Below, piece by piece: positions 10,663 through 23,249 of a stretch of 64,000 nt of DNA. Source of the DNA: Juglans regia (lineage: Eukaryota; Streptophyta; Magnoliopsida; Fagales; Juglandaceae); assembly GCF_001411555.2 (NCBI RefSeq), contig NC_049904.1:185373-249372 (forward strand), given 5' to 3'. The notes under the pieces are model-generated. The model did not search any database and was not told the origin of the DNA. It worked only from the letters and a program-made list of their open reading frames with translations. Position numbers and translations under genes: made by a program. How positions within the stretch are numbered: the first letter of the stretch is position 1; each line of letters starts with the position of its first letter.

Positions 10663-13170
10663 TAAATGTCATTTTCTATAGAAAAGTTATATTCATCCCC
10701 ACACACTACATTGATAAAGTGTTAGAAGTGTATAATTAAGTTGTTTAAGTGAATGGTATGTTTAATCAAATAAGAGTTAAGCAACTTAATTACATATCAA
10801 ATTTTAGTAACGGATTCCAAATCTATAGATGCCTTTATTTTGTACACAAAAGTTTTACATTTGCCTAAAAAATAATTAAATACTCATAACATACTTACAT
10901 ATGCTGGACATTTTTGAAAAGAAAGAAAGCAGAGGACATTATTGAAATTAAAGTATACTACGTCATGAAGGATGGAGGGTGAGACAGCCAACGCATGGTT
11001 AGAGCAGAGTGTGGGATTCTCGCATGTACGGTGCACGGAATGGAAAATAATGCTGAGTATTTCTACGAGCTGCGGAAATCAGGTGAAGTGCGCAGGACGT
11101 GGAGCACTGGACCAGCAGCAGAATCAAGCGGAAGAGGCCTCGTTTCAGTTGGGTCGGTTTTGCATTGCAGTACGGGAGGCAAAAACTGATTGTTAGTGCG
11201 AGTGAACTGGCGTGGAGGTGGTGCCCAGTTTTTCTTTGGTGCAGAATTGTTTTGTGGGGTAGATGGTGCCCAGTTTTTATTTCCTTTTTCGGTAGGCAAT
11301 TTTTTTTTTTTGGTAGGAAGTTTTTGTTTTGAGAGCGGAGTTCTATTTCTGGGGTCTGTAGGATATTTTTGGTCTTCAGCATTTTTTTTCTTCGGTAGTT
11401 TTCGTTTAGAGAGAAATCAGAAATGTTGGGATTTAATATTTTTAAGTACTTTGCTAATCTAAAGATGATAGGTTAGATTTTTGAATAAATCTTCTTCTTC
11501 ACAGCCCCAGCACACCTAACGTGCTGGGGTGAAAAAAAAAAATAGTTTTATGAAGGGTGTGCTGCGGCTTCCAGCTGATGCACAGCACATCCCTAGATTT
11601 TTAGTTTAGAATTTAAGGAATAATCTATGATTATTTATGATTGGATTTTCTTTAATGTTTTCTGATTTTGATGATTAACTTGTTGGATTATATTTTTAAT
11701 TTGCATCTAGAAATGATTGAAATTATTTATTCTTGGTTTAACTCAGTTGTAGACGTAAATGTACAATTGATACTTGAACAAGTAACAAGACTTTGATGGT
11801 TTTCTTTCACTATTTTACAGTTGTTATATAATCTGTCAAGTAGTTTTATTAGGCTAAAAAAACTGTGGTTCATTACTATATTATCCGACCATGATTTCTA
11901 GGAATGAGAGAATGGTTGAGAGAAAATGAAAAGAGAAGTAAATCCATCATCAAATTAGTGGGCGAAAATTACATCACAAGTGTTTGTTTTATTGTTTCTT
12001 ACAAGTTTAATCCAATTTCTATACATTTCCTCTAAATCTCTTGGTTCTTAGTAATTTTAGAAACATAGATTCATATTTATTTTTAGTTTTACTTGTGCTT
12101 GAACTTCCAAAACAGCCAATAAATTTACTCTTAATTTTGTCCACACTTCCTTGATAAATAGCTCTCATTTTGGTGTCGATATAGTTAGTGGTAAACTTTT
12201 GAAATTTATTTCTCATTTCTTACTTTTTTTTGTTCATTGCTAGATCTTTTATTTTAATATTTTCTTATCTTTTTGAAATTTCTTGTCACAAAAAAAGGGT
12301 AATAAGTTATCTTGCGAATATGAAATGTTTGCTTAATACTCATTGTCCCTGTGAATTCGATTTTGAGATTTACTTATGTATTACTTTGACAGCTTCTATG
12401 CTTGGAAGTCGAAATTATAAACTGATCACACACTTTTTTTCTCTTATCAAATATGTGGTATATTGATAATGAATAGAAAAATTCAATTAGTTTAAGAAAA
12501 ATAAAACTATTTTTTTTAAATAAATAAAAAATAAAAAAACTATGATGATGAATGGCAAAGCTATTTTATATATTACCTAATGTTAGTTTTAGATAATCCT
12601 AGCTATTAGTTGAGAAAAGCGGTCGGTGGGGATATCGAGTGTCGGCAAAAGCAAAAATATTGGTTGGAGGGGAATCATCCGGGTCGGTGTTCGTATTAAA
12701 AATGAATAGATGAGAGAGAGTGAGGTTTTTGGACTAGGATTGAAACATCCGAATCTTTGGGTAAGCTTCTAGACTAGAAGTTCTAGTCCTTCTTGGCTCT
12801 TGCAGTCATATTTATTTTTAGAGATTTTTAGTTAATTGAATTTTAAAAAATAAGAGAAAAATATTGATTTTTTTTAAAAAATAATTTTTATGTTGGAGTT
12901 TGTGTAATTGGATACGTAACCTTCAAAATTTGTTTATAACATACTTTTTAAAAGTTTTTTGTATTTATATTTGTAAAAGTTATATTTATTTTTATAGTTG
13001 GATGATAATTAGATGAAAAATTAAAATATCATGTTTTTAGATTTTAAGATGTTTGGGTTGATATTTAAAAATATTTGAAAATTGAGAAATTTTGTGTAAC
13101 CAAGATCAAAAGGTTTTGTTTATCTTTTATTTTTTAGTTTTTCTTTATAAGTATAGTTTTTTATTTTTAT
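10663..13170. other. Intergenic AT-rich stretch
   Basis: No supported gene. An imperfect inverted repeat 'taattaagttgtttaa...ttaagcaacttaatta' lies at about 10733-10795. A short palindromic 'cccagcac...gtgctgggg' lies around 11506-11528. Open frames at 11000-11400 overlap on both strands without recognisable protein features. Confidence 0.5.
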
Positions 13171-13175
13171 CTTTT

Positions 13176-13309
13176 AAATTATCTTACTCTAATTATTTTT
13201 TGATACTTTGCAAATCAGTTACCGAGCCCAACGATTTGATGATGGAGGGATGAGTTTAATCAAATTAACGAGACTTAAGAAAGTGAGAGAAAGAGGATGG
13301 TTAGATCAA
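13176..13309. repeat. 134-bp direct repeat, left copy
   Basis: Matches 26021-26154 at all but one position (T versus C within 'gatttga[t/c]gatgg'). The two copies are in the same orientation with starts 12,845 bp apart and bracket the GRF/mannanase/FAR1 block. Sequence outside the repeat is unrelated on both sides, and no 5-bp or 8-bp transposase footprint explains it. Confidence 0.93.
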
Positions 13310-13399
13310 GAAAAAGTCTACTCAACCTCCGGTTCTGGAACTGCACGCCACACTCCTGACGTGGCCGAACCCGGTTCGACTCTATCCTTCTCCACGTCA

Positions 13400-13772
13400 C
13401 GGTTTACCCACGAACTGCCTCTCGAGTGGCTCTTCTTTCTCAGTCCGCACTCCTCACCGAGTTGTCCCCTCTCTCACCCTCGCTCGTTCGCACTCAAACA
13501 GACCTCTCACCCTCGCTCGTTCGCACTCAAACAGACCTCTCATCCTCGCTCGTTCGCCCTCAAACCGTTCAACTCTCCCTCTTGAACCTCAGTCACTTAT
13601 ACCAAACGCCTTCTTTCTCACCCCGACGCCATCACCCCATTCAGTCCCGAACCCTAGAAAAATTCTTCATCCTCTCACTCGACAGTACTATTCGTCTGGA
13701 TTTGCTGGAAGATCTAAGTCGAAACCATTCTCTCCCTCCTCTCACTCGACGCAGTCCTCGACCGTCTGGACA
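13400..13772 (+). promoter_or_regulatory. CT-rich 5' leader with 33-bp repeats
   Basis: Pyrimidine-rich block with three tandem 33-bp units at 13471, 13504 and 13537 ('ctctcaccctcgctcgttcg' core). It ends in a good splice donor, ACACAG|GTAAGTAA, at about 13772/13773. This looks like a 5' untranslated exon, most simply of the GRF gene whose ATG is at 15561, with a candidate acceptor 'gatgtgaaacag' about 90 bp before that ATG. The link is inferred. Confidence 0.5.
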
Positions 13773-15560
13773 CAGGTAAGTAATTTTTTTTTCGAATTCA
13801 TTTTTAATGTCTACCTTTTGTGTCAATGTTGAGTCTCTCCCTCCCTAAGTGTTTCTGCATTTTGTTGTGGGTCTGCACTTTAATGGGACTCACTTCTCAG
13901 TCGCAGATTTTTGAGCAAATTTTGAAGAAAGGAAAGGGACACTGATACAGACTTGCAGTTAACCCTAGTATTTTTTTTGAATATGGATCTGTTTTGGCGA
14001 CTGCCAAGACATATGCTGGTGGCGGATTAGGAAAAAATTCTGCCTTTAAATGTGGATATATCCTATGTAGGTAGCACGAAGTAGGGCAAATTGTATTTTT
14101 TATTTTATTTAGTTTTTCCTTTGAACACTAGTTATTAATATCTCTAATATTGTCATCATTTATAATTATATGCTTATGAATTTCAACTATTTTGATCAAT
14201 CAGTTTTAAGAAAAGCATTAAAAAGGGAGCAACCATGAGAATAATGTGATGCCCTCAAAATAGTTGTTAATTTTTGTTTTAGCTCTGTCAATAAACTGAG
14301 TGGTGAGAATTGAGTAGCAACAAAATTTGGTAAAGTATTAAGTTATTTCTTAGACATTATGTGAGGAAAAGTAAAAAAAAAAAAAAAAAAACAGAAATTG
14401 AGTTCACATCCACCATTATGTCAATAAGATCCTCTTGTCATTTATCTTATGTTTATATGTTAGGGATGAGAAAACCTGTAAGAAATTCATGAATAGAGAG
14501 AAAAAAATAAAGCTTTTTCATGGTGTGCCAAAACAATAATATATATCAACAGTAACAACTTGCAAGTAGTATAAGTTGTATAACCTTTTTTGTTAATTCA
14601 ATAACCCTTATCAACCTTTTGGTTAGAAAACTAGATTAAAAAATTCGAAGTTTAAAAAACCAAAAGGCATGCATTAGGAAATTAGAAGCCTAATAACTTT
14701 TAGAAATTTTGACGGTTATCAAATATCGTCAAGAAAAAGATGATGTGTATAAACAAAAGCAAAAGCTTTGTGCTTCCATACAGTTTATATTTAATAGATA
14801 TGTTTGTAATAGATATCACATCCATAGATATCTACTCAACATCCATATAAAACAAAAGAAAATTTTGGAAGATGTTTCAGTGTATGGTTGTTTATTTTCT
14901 CATGTTATTATTTTGTTTAGAGAGAATTCATCAAAATTCATGTCCACATCTAATGTAATGTAATAATTGAGTATTCTAGAAGAAAATCATGTCCTCCATT
15001 TTTTCATTTTTTACAAGAAAAAATCCATGATATCCATGTTACACTAAATTAAAGTAGTCTGAAAAACATGGACATCGTTGAAAATATTTCTCTGCTGTAG
15101 CATAATATATTGCTTAATCTTTTTAGAGCTAAAGCAGGATTGTGGGGTTGGATAAAAGCAGCAAACAGATCCTGTTGAAATCAGGATTGTGGGGTTGGAT
15201 CTGTAAATTTCGGTAATTTTAAGTCGACTTAGTTTTATCTAGAGAATGAGGTGATGGTTAGCTTCATATAGTCGTTTTGGGAATTGTCTCAAGTACTATG
15301 CCTTGTTCTGTTTTGAAAGGCAGAAACTTTTAATAGGGATAGGAGATAGTACTATGCCCAGATGTTAGCATTCAAACTCATAGCGGTTGTTAGCATTTTA
15401 GCATTCATTTTATCCATGATGTAGATAGATTTTTATTTGGTTTGGAGGAAAAAAATAATCTTGAATTGATGTGAAACAGAATACATTAACTCAGCGTGTG
15501 GGTATTAATTCAGCACTTACACTTAAAGTATTTTTACGTCAATCATCACGTAGATCAACT

Positions 15561-16079
15561 ATGGCATCGAGTCAATCATCATCATGTGTAGTTAATGATG
15601 TTGAAATTGAATCACCGAGTTGTTGGTGTGGTTTGAAAGCGCCATTAAGGATCTCCCACACCCACAAAAATCCTGGAAGGAAATTTTATGCTTGTCCGAA
15701 TTATGGAACGGTAAGTCAATTGCAAACTTTTGTATTGCTTTAATGTATGTACAAAATTATTTATACATGAAGATTGAAATTCTTGAATTGTACACAGGAA
15801 GAAACAAGATGTCAATTTTTCATTTGGGCAGATATACTGCAATCAGTAGTATCTCAGAAAAACCTGATGAGAGATAATGAAATTCGAAAGAGGGAGGATG
15901 CTTTATTGTTGCGTGAGCATGAAGCTCGAAAAGAAAAGGACAAACTAATAGAGAGAGAGAAAATGTTGAAGAAGCAAGAGGACGAACTTCGAAGAAGGCT
16001 AGTAGAGAATAGGGTTGTACGCATTTTGTTGTGTCTATATTGGATTGTATCTCTTGTAATAGTTTTTGGTTGGTTATGA
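15561..16079 (+). CDS. GRF zinc-finger, coiled-coil, single-pass membrane protein
   Basis: Two coding exons, 15561-15710 and 15798-16079, join in phase 0 (ACG|GTAAGT ... CACAG|GAAGAA) to give 143 residues. Residues 21-62 form a GRF zinc finger: 'CWCG', 'HKNPGRKFYACPNY', then 'CQFFIW' after the splice, giving four Cys ligands plus the NPGR(K/R)FYxCP signature. Residues about 75-118 are a highly charged coiled coil ('EHEARKEKDKLIEREKMLKK'). About residues 121-142 are a hydrophobic helix ending at the C-terminus. This is the architecture of the plant At4g04775-like family, whose function is not established; GRF fingers bind nucleic acid in other proteins. No stop or frameshift was seen. It faces the FAR1-related pseudogene convergently inside the block bracketed by the 134-bp repeats. 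Confidence 0.82.
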
Positions 16080-18200
16080 ATGTAAATGTATCATGTTAGT
16101 TTTAAATGTAAATAGAATGATCGGATCCGAACAAGCGTATGATATATTATCTATGAATTCTAATTATGAGATGTACGTTCTCTTCATGCCCCATATATGT
16201 TGTCTCATATATGTGCTCATATTGATATTACGAACTTGATGGAGATTTTGCAAAGTCATAGAGATGGTGAAGACAGTGGAGATGCAATTGATGTTGCTTG
16301 TGTGCTCATATATGTGCTCATATTGCTCATATTGTTACTATCAGCTTGTTTCAAACCTTTCCCATATTGTTACTATCAGCTTGTTTCAAACCCAAGTAAT
16401 GGTTATATTCCATGAAATAGAAAATGCTGGAATTGGTCTAGGTCTTTAATATTGGTTTTGACTTGAAATAAGAGAGTACTCCCAGTTAAGGCAGAGAAGT
16501 CTCACGCAAATGTTGATGAGTGGAGCACTCAGTGATTGTTTCCCAAATATACTTGACAGGTAACAGAAAGGAGCCTTTTATGATGATTAATTGAACTTAA
16601 ATTCCCAAAATCAGTGAAATTAACACTGTAAGAAACATATACAGCCAAGTAATAACAAAGTTGCCTCGGATCAACTAATGGCTAAAACTAATGTGGAGGA
16701 AAAATGATTGGAAGAAAACAAATGAACATTTAATTAAATTTTGTGTAATCTGATTACAAATTGACCAAGTGTTGATAGAAATCAACACTTAAAAGCTTGT
16801 TAGCATTCTATGAAAATCCTATCAAATTTCTCTATTCATTCTTCCAAGCATACAAAATCAGTGAGAAGCCAAGACATTGTGTTTCGGAACCCGAAAATCT
16901 TTCCGAGCAAGACCACGGAAATGGATTTGGATTGGAAATGGGTTGGCTAGCCCACAACTTCTCAGCCGAGAGGCATGTCTTGAACATAAACATCCCAGAA
17001 AACTTTTACAGCAAACCCAGAAAACCAAGATGGTATGGTTCCCCCGGAACTTCCATCGAAGCTGCAAATCTATGCTTATGGGAGCTCGAGTGGCACCGTT
17101 TTCACCAGTTGGCTGGACGAAGAAGAGAAGATATCTTAATAAAAAAAGGTAAATCTTACTAGTTTCTATCCTATATAAGATTTTTTTAAACAAAATCAAC
17201 ATATTGAACTCCAAACTTACCAAAACAGGATGCCCAATTAAACTGTTCAAGACTGCAGATTTTCTACCAGCACCCTATTCAATTTGTGGCACACCAAAAA
17301 ACAAAATTACATCAGGATCTCCCGACAATGAAAGCAGTATTGCACAGGAAAAGAGATGGTTACTATCGCCTCGCGTCTGACGGTTTCTTATAATTTGTAA
17401 GAATAAGTTAAACACAGTATTTCAAAACTTCACTTCTAGCCTGAAATTGAATAATCATATACATCTCACAGAGAATTTCAGGAAAAATTCTAGTGGCCAT
17501 CAGCATTAATCCTCCAGTCAAAAAGTATATGAACATGGGTGAATTTCAAGTGGTGCCTGACTGCATATGAACATGATTGACTTACATCCCATACATCAGA
17601 TAAATAATGCAAAATACAAAACATGTAGTAGCACTATGTGATGCAAGGACAGTTGTCATGAGAGGACTGCTTTGCTGGATGAAGTAAAGACTACAGATGC
17701 CATCACCAAATATGCATTCTAAGAAGAATATGGATCACCCACTTTGCTTTCTTACAGAATAGCATATATCATCAAGCATCATATATACAAGCTCTAGTCA
17801 ACTTCAGAATAATGTTCAGAATGAAGAGCACCAACTACCATATTTCACCATGATTCCTCTAAACTAACCTTCTCCGTTTGGAAAATCTACATCTTACAGC
17901 ATTCAAGTCAATTTAGCTTACCTTTGATTGGATATGAAGTCCATTTTCCTCGCAAGATTACTAGTTATCAGAAATGGATCTTATCCACTCAAGGAATAGC
18001 ATAGAGCATACACACGATAGAAAATACCTACCAAGAAAAGGAATCCAATTCAGTCATAGTATAACTCTAATGAATTAATCATATGGGATATATAAATATT
18101 ATGTACCAGAAGTTAGGATTATCTTACAATTTATCTCCAGCTGAGGAGTAGCTCTCCACCAGAGGTATCCCAAGTGAAGTTATTGTAAGAAACTTACCTG
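16080..18200. other. Intergenic; 3' flank of GRF gene, unassigned sequence
   Basis: A short tandem duplication at about 16333-16392 repeats 'ttgttactatcagcttgttt' with a period near 38 bp. A 120-codon open frame on each strand at about 16797-17250 overlaps itself antiparallel and matches no family I recognise. A 21-bp direct repeat (about 18213-18255) sits at the downstream edge of the mannanase remnant. No gene is supported. Confidence 0.4.
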
Positions 18201-18265
18201 TATATCAAATACCAATGAATGAGAGAATAACCCAATGAATGAGAGAATAACCCAACTTCAAATAC

Positions 18266-19375
18266 CTAATGAAGTCAGTTCCCACTTGCTGAGCATGTGT
18301 ATTTGGGTTGAACTGAACTTTGTTAGGTGTTGAGGGGCCATAAAACCCTTCCAACCCAATCTCCACCAAGTGTTTTGGATCAATGCTCTTCACATAAACT
18401 GCCATTTCTTGTATCCATGCCTAGAAAACAGCAAAATTAAATCACTTCAAGGAATGAGGCAATGAAGAGAATCGTAACTCAAAGGCTGCCTAGAATACAA
18501 TACAAAGTTGTAAAACAAACCTGTAGTGGGGTCTTCCTTGTAAGTTATATTTGTGAGTGTATTGATTCTATTAAGCACCGTCTATAATATCAAATCATCA
18601 AAACAGATCAACACAATTAAAATGAGTTTGAAATGTGCAAAAGATGTATCTTCACTTTTCCTATATAAGGATCAAGGCCAAATTTTGTGGAGTAAGATAT
18701 ATGCAACGCACATCTATCACTTGCTAATTTTTCAAGTTTGGCTAATATCCAATTTCAACAGAACAAATATGATTATGATAGTAGTGAGGAACTAGCCTTA
18801 ACATGCGCCCTGTAGTAGCCCCGGAGAGTAGGATTGGAGAAGAAGTCATCGTCTCATGTTAAATTCAGGCCAGCAGCTTTTCCCCATTTCACATACTGTC
18901 CTTTGCCACCATATGCATCCCAGTTGTTACTTAATGACAATATGAGCCTGATCTTGTATTTCTTTGCTTCACTCACCACAAAATCCAGGGCCTACAACTC
19001 AAAACAGGAAATCCACATCAGTTATGAACATTTATCAATTGCTATTAATTTTTAGTCACAATTCATACCTTTTATGATGACATTGATTCATTCTATAACC
19101 AATGAAGCAAAAATGTCTATATGAATTCAGGCTGATCAGCAACAACATTTAAGGAAATAAAATCTTTGCTCAATCTCTCAAGGCAACAATCAGGCACTGC
19201 TGCTTTAAGAAGAAGGTGAAAACTACCCGCTAAATTTGCAGCCTGGAAAAAGCTGATACTACCTTGAAAACTTCCTTGTCGTAGACCGAAGGAGATTTCT
19301 GAAGAGCTCGCCACTGTCCATCGTTAAATGCCCAAGAAGTGAACATTAACTCTTCACTGTACGAGAACGTAATGA
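18266..19375 (-). pseudogene. Mannan endo-1,4-beta-mannosidase (GH5) pseudogene
   Basis: Four exon remnants on the minus strand match plant secreted beta-mannanases, which hydrolyse cell-wall mannans. About 19263-19375: '[14 protein letters not shown]'. 18797-18989: '[20 protein letters not shown]' and 'NNWDAYGGK', then a TGA where 'LTSDDDFF' is expected. About 18528-18581: 'TVLNRINTLTNITYKEDP'. 18266-18420: '[20 protein letters not shown]' and 'QVGTDFIR'. The segment with the catalytic acid/base (AWELMNEPRC-type) is missing between the third and fourth remnants, and nothing was found for the N-terminus or the nucleophile region. One donor is GC instead of GT (18796). A non-functional gene relic. 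Confidence 0.82.
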
Positions 19376-19798
19376 AACAGCATACAGTTTTTTTTGGAAT
19401 CCCCAACCATGAAATCAGAATACTTCTTCTGAACAAGGCAAAAAACTGTTTCCACTTCAACCAAAAACATTCTACTCTGTCGTCCCATGGAGTAGCTGTT
19501 CAACCCCTGCTCGGGCATCCCAATATATTTGAGTAGAACTAATACTAGCACAAAAATTGTTCAGAGTCCTTCCACCCACGTGCACATACAAAAATGCCCA
19601 AGCTTCTACTCTATCTTCCACCACACTTCACAAAAGCCTGAGATCTCCAAAATATATATACAAGACTCAGGGACAATATCTATGCTAAGTTCCATCGGGC
19701 AAGCTTGGCGTAGCCTGAGTATATTGAGAATGTACACATTATGATCCGAGATAACATTAAAAACAGAAAATTTGCAATAACAAAAGGTGGACATAACC
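19376..19798. other. Spacer between mannanase and FAR1-like remnants
   Basis: No coding signal is supported; only short overlapping open frames on both strands. It contains the 3' flank of the minus-strand FAR1-related gene. Confidence 0.4.
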
Positions 19799-22700
19799 TC
19801 AGACCTCATCATTGGCCGGGCAAGCTTGTGTTAGAGTACTACACTGGGTTTGGATAACAACTTCCTCAACAGTAGCATCAACTTCTGACACCGGGAGGTC
19901 AACATTGTGTGATGTATCATCAAATAGATTTCTGTATGTCTAGATTGGAAAATAAAATCACAAAAAACTATTAGGAACAATATATACATGCATCCCAATA
20001 TCTACACGTGTGTTTTTTTTAATGTAATACCTGTTTTTTTTTTCTCTTCCTTGTAGCCTTCTCGACCATTGGGACCTTTCTTCGTGTTGGTGGTCTCCCT
20101 TTCCCCCTGACAACGTGCGGGCTCAGTATTTTCTTATCCTTCTCGGCAACGGCGACCACGTTCTGTTTTAACTTTGAAGAACCGGACTCAGGCTCTAATC
20201 GTACATACTTATGCTCAAAGTCGTCCAACATATGAAAGAATGCATTGACATCTTCATCATTTCGAGATACACGCGTGGCAAATCTTAGACATCTTTGTAC
20301 GACAAGCTCAGAGCGTCGTGCATCCGCATTGACCCGTGCATCATCATAACTACTCTTAACCAGTGTCTATCTTCTCTTTAAGTCTTTCCTCCATCGATCC
20401 AACACATATTTCTCTAGCAGCACATGTATGTACTTCATCTGACAGACCTTAAATGCATGCCTACAGAGAATTCCCCTCATCTCAAACAAGGCACACGTGC
20501 ATTGAATTTCGCATTCGTCTTCATTAAAGTAAACAATGTACTTAACAATTTTGGACTGTCCATCAGGTGTAGAGATTTCTTCTAAAACATCGAAGGTGGA
20601 AATGCTACCTTCAGTGCCCACAAGTGAAGGGTTACATAAAAGCATCCCCCAAACCTCTGCTTGGACCTCTTTAAATTTTGCATTCGTGTATAATGACTGA
20701 AACTGCCTCTCAATCTTGAATAGGGATACACATGGGATTGTTTGGTTACAGGACTGGAAATCAGCTGTCGTCTCCGCCTCCACCTTCTTCCTCAAAGCAT
20801 TGTCAAATTGATCGACAAATTCTTTCAATGTCGTACCGGAATGCACATAACCGTCGAAGAAGGCGTTCATGCTTTCAGACCGTTGGGTAGTGCTCATACC
20901 AGCCCAGAATACACCTTTCAAGTAAACTGGTACCCAAAATGACCTCTCAGCGTACAACCCCTGCAACCATGAATTGTCAATAAGGTCATAGTTATGAATT
21001 AACTGCCCCCATTTCTCCTCAAATTGTTCGGCATTTTGTGTATCATAGACTGCACTCATAATTGCAGTCTTCAGTCCTACGTTATATGCTGAGTGAGATT
21101 CCAATTTCTCCGGCAGTTTCCGCATTATATGCCAGAGACAATATCGATGTCTTGCATTCGGGAATACAATCTCAATCGCATTCTTCATTGCCCTGTCTTG
21201 GTCTGTTATGATCGCTGCGGGTGCCCGTCCATTCATGCATTCTAACCATGCTTCAAACAACCAGACAAAAGTATTTGTGTCCTCGCTTGATATCAAGCCT
21301 GCCCTAAGAGAATGGATTGTCCATGGTGGTTTACTCCAATAAAGGGAGCAAACGGCATCCCGTACCTATTTGTTAGGTACGTAGTATCGAACGTGATGAC
21401 ATCTCCAAAGTACTCATATGCGGCCCGACTTCGTGCGTCAGCCCAAAACACATTTCTAACTCTAAACTCATCATCCACATCCATGACGGAAACAAAGTCA
21501 TCGTTCATTTTCCTCATTCTCTTAAAGTAGTCGTTTAGTGCTTCACCGCCTCCTTTACTCATTCTCAAGTATCTAGCTTTGTCAATAAAATTCCTACAGT
21601 CTTTCTCTTGGAAAGCTAAATTCTCAAACCCCCCAGCATCAGTCACAAGTGCCTGGAAATTTTTATTCATCCGAATACCCGCTCTGTCATTCAAATCGAG
21701 CATTCTCTGACTATATTCATCCAAATGTTTGTGAGATCTAAAAAATCTAGATTTTTGTGGGCTAACCGTACTGTGATTGTGAACAAGATCAACACTGGTC
21801 AACACCCATACCCCATTCACAAACCGAGCATTTATCTTCGCCTTACAATCAGTTTTTGTCGTTGGCCTTGGCTTTGACAAATTACTGTGGTTAGGATAAT
21901 ACTTGCCACCACGTGCACAGCCAATTATCACATACTTCGCACTCCCATCCAGATCTCTCTTCGTTCTTCTTATGATAACACCAAAACCCTCTTGTTTGGC
22001 GTATCGTTTGTAATAGTCTAAAACCTCTTTATCAGTAGCAAAGTGCATACCAGCGTTTGGAGGCTCAACTCAATTATCATCATCTGATACTTCATTCATC
22101 CCCTCCGCATCTGGCTCTATATTTATGTCGGATGAAGTTTCTGACAAGAAAGATTGCATAGTTAGAAAAATTGCATGTTTACTGTAATTAGTGGATGTTA
22201 ACTGATATGCATGTAAAGTTAGACCTTCTAAATTCTGATCGGGTATAGAATTGGATGGCATAGTTGGCACACGTGGTGGCATCGCCGAATGCTGCATATT
22301 TCGAAATGCACGCTATTCAGTACCCAAGAATACAGAGGTACAAGAAACAAGGATAAAAATAGACTCACATGAACTACCTAAGTTGTATCTTCACCCCGTC
22401 TCAACTCTGGAGGCTCACTCGACAAAGGGGATGGCGGTGCCAGATGCTGCAAAAAATCTACTTTGTTACAATGACTCAACCTCACGCATTAAACAAAATC
22501 AATATCCATTGTATACTTTACCTGGCTAGGCCAAGCATATGGATGTGTATATGTTCCTAAGAAGGAAGATTGCATGGTTAGGAACAATATATGTATTTTT
22601 AATATAGTTAGTGGATGTTAACTGATATGGTTAAACATGTACCTCCTAAATTCTTTTCAGCTACAGAGGATGATGGCATAGTTGATGATTCACTAGGGCA

Positions 22701-23249
22701 ATGTGGGTAGGGCATAGTTGGCACACATGGTGGCATCGTCGATTTCTACGAATTTTTCATAATGCACGTTACAAGATGTACAACATACGAAGGTACAAGA
22801 AACAATCATACAATGAGACTCAAATGAACTACCTGGGTTGTATCTTCACATCGTCTCAACTCCTCTGGATTACTCGACAGAGGGGATGACATGGTTGTTC
22901 CAAATGGTGGCAGTGGCAGATGCTGCAAAAAAAACTATTGTTAGAATGAATCAAACCCATGCAATAAAAAAAATCAATATACTAAAATAGCTTTACCTGA
23001 CTACCCCAAGCGTACGGATTTGGATGTGGATATGGATATGGATATGGATTTGGAGGCAGCATATATGGCAGGTTATATGGATTTACATTTCCATAATATC
23101 CCTATAATATGAGAAATAAACAATGGATTAAGTAAATGCTAACAATATCTCAGGCTGTGATATTTATAAATAACCAATGTGTAACATACCTGGGTTCCTG
23201 AAATCGATGTAGAAGGTCTGGGTGGCCTTCCATCTTCCTCTTCGCCCAT
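19799..23249 (-). pseudogene. FAR1-RELATED SEQUENCE (FHY3/FAR1) transcription factor pseudogene
   Basis: Nine coding exons can be followed on the minus strand with consistent phases: 23190-23249 (ATG, 'MGEEEDGRPP'), 22997-23101, 22833-22922, 22643-22745, 22522-22556, 22378-22446, 22225-22291, 20031-22140, 19799-19939 (TGA). FHY3/FAR1 proteins derive from MULE transposases and activate plant genes. Seen in the large exon: FAR1 DNA-binding domain ('EVLDYYKRYAKQEGFGV', 'CKAKINARF', 'VHNHSTV'), MULE transposase core ('FGDVITFDTTYLTNRYGMPF', 'IITDQDRAMKNAI', 'HRYCLWHIM') and SWIM finger ('CTCALFEMRGILCRHAF'). Lesions: TAG closing exon 6 (22378-22380), TGA 22070-22072, a 1-nt frameshift near 21298, and TAG 20367-20369. 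The N-terminal exons are Pro/Tyr-rich and partly tandemly duplicated. Function as a full protein is unlikely. Confidence 0.85.
22148..23030. repeat. 454-bp tandem duplication covering FAR1-like 5' exons
   Basis: The word 'gcatagttggcacac' occurs at 22258 and 22712, and colinear similarity runs through exons and introns of both units ('ggtacaagaaacaa', 'tgaactacct', 'gttgtatcttcac', 'gatgctgcaaaaaa'). Exons 2-4 and 5-7 of the FAR1-related gene are thus copies: 'HPNPYAWGSQ' versus 'HPYAWPSQ', and 'HLPLPPFG' versus 'HLAPPSP'. The period is about 454 bp. Confidence 0.8.

Noticed and set aside
10972..11462. Several overlapping open frames on both strands
   Set aside because: Low-complexity Phe/Gly or Lys/Pro translations on opposite strands, no domain, no splice context.
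13208..13585. 125-codon open frame starting in the 134-bp repeat
   Set aside because: Its N-terminal part is the non-coding direct repeat and its C-terminal part is three 33-bp leader repeats; no protein features.
16797..17250. 120-130-codon frames on both strands
   Set aside because: Both strands are open over the same DNA and neither translation matches a family I know; recorded as unassigned.
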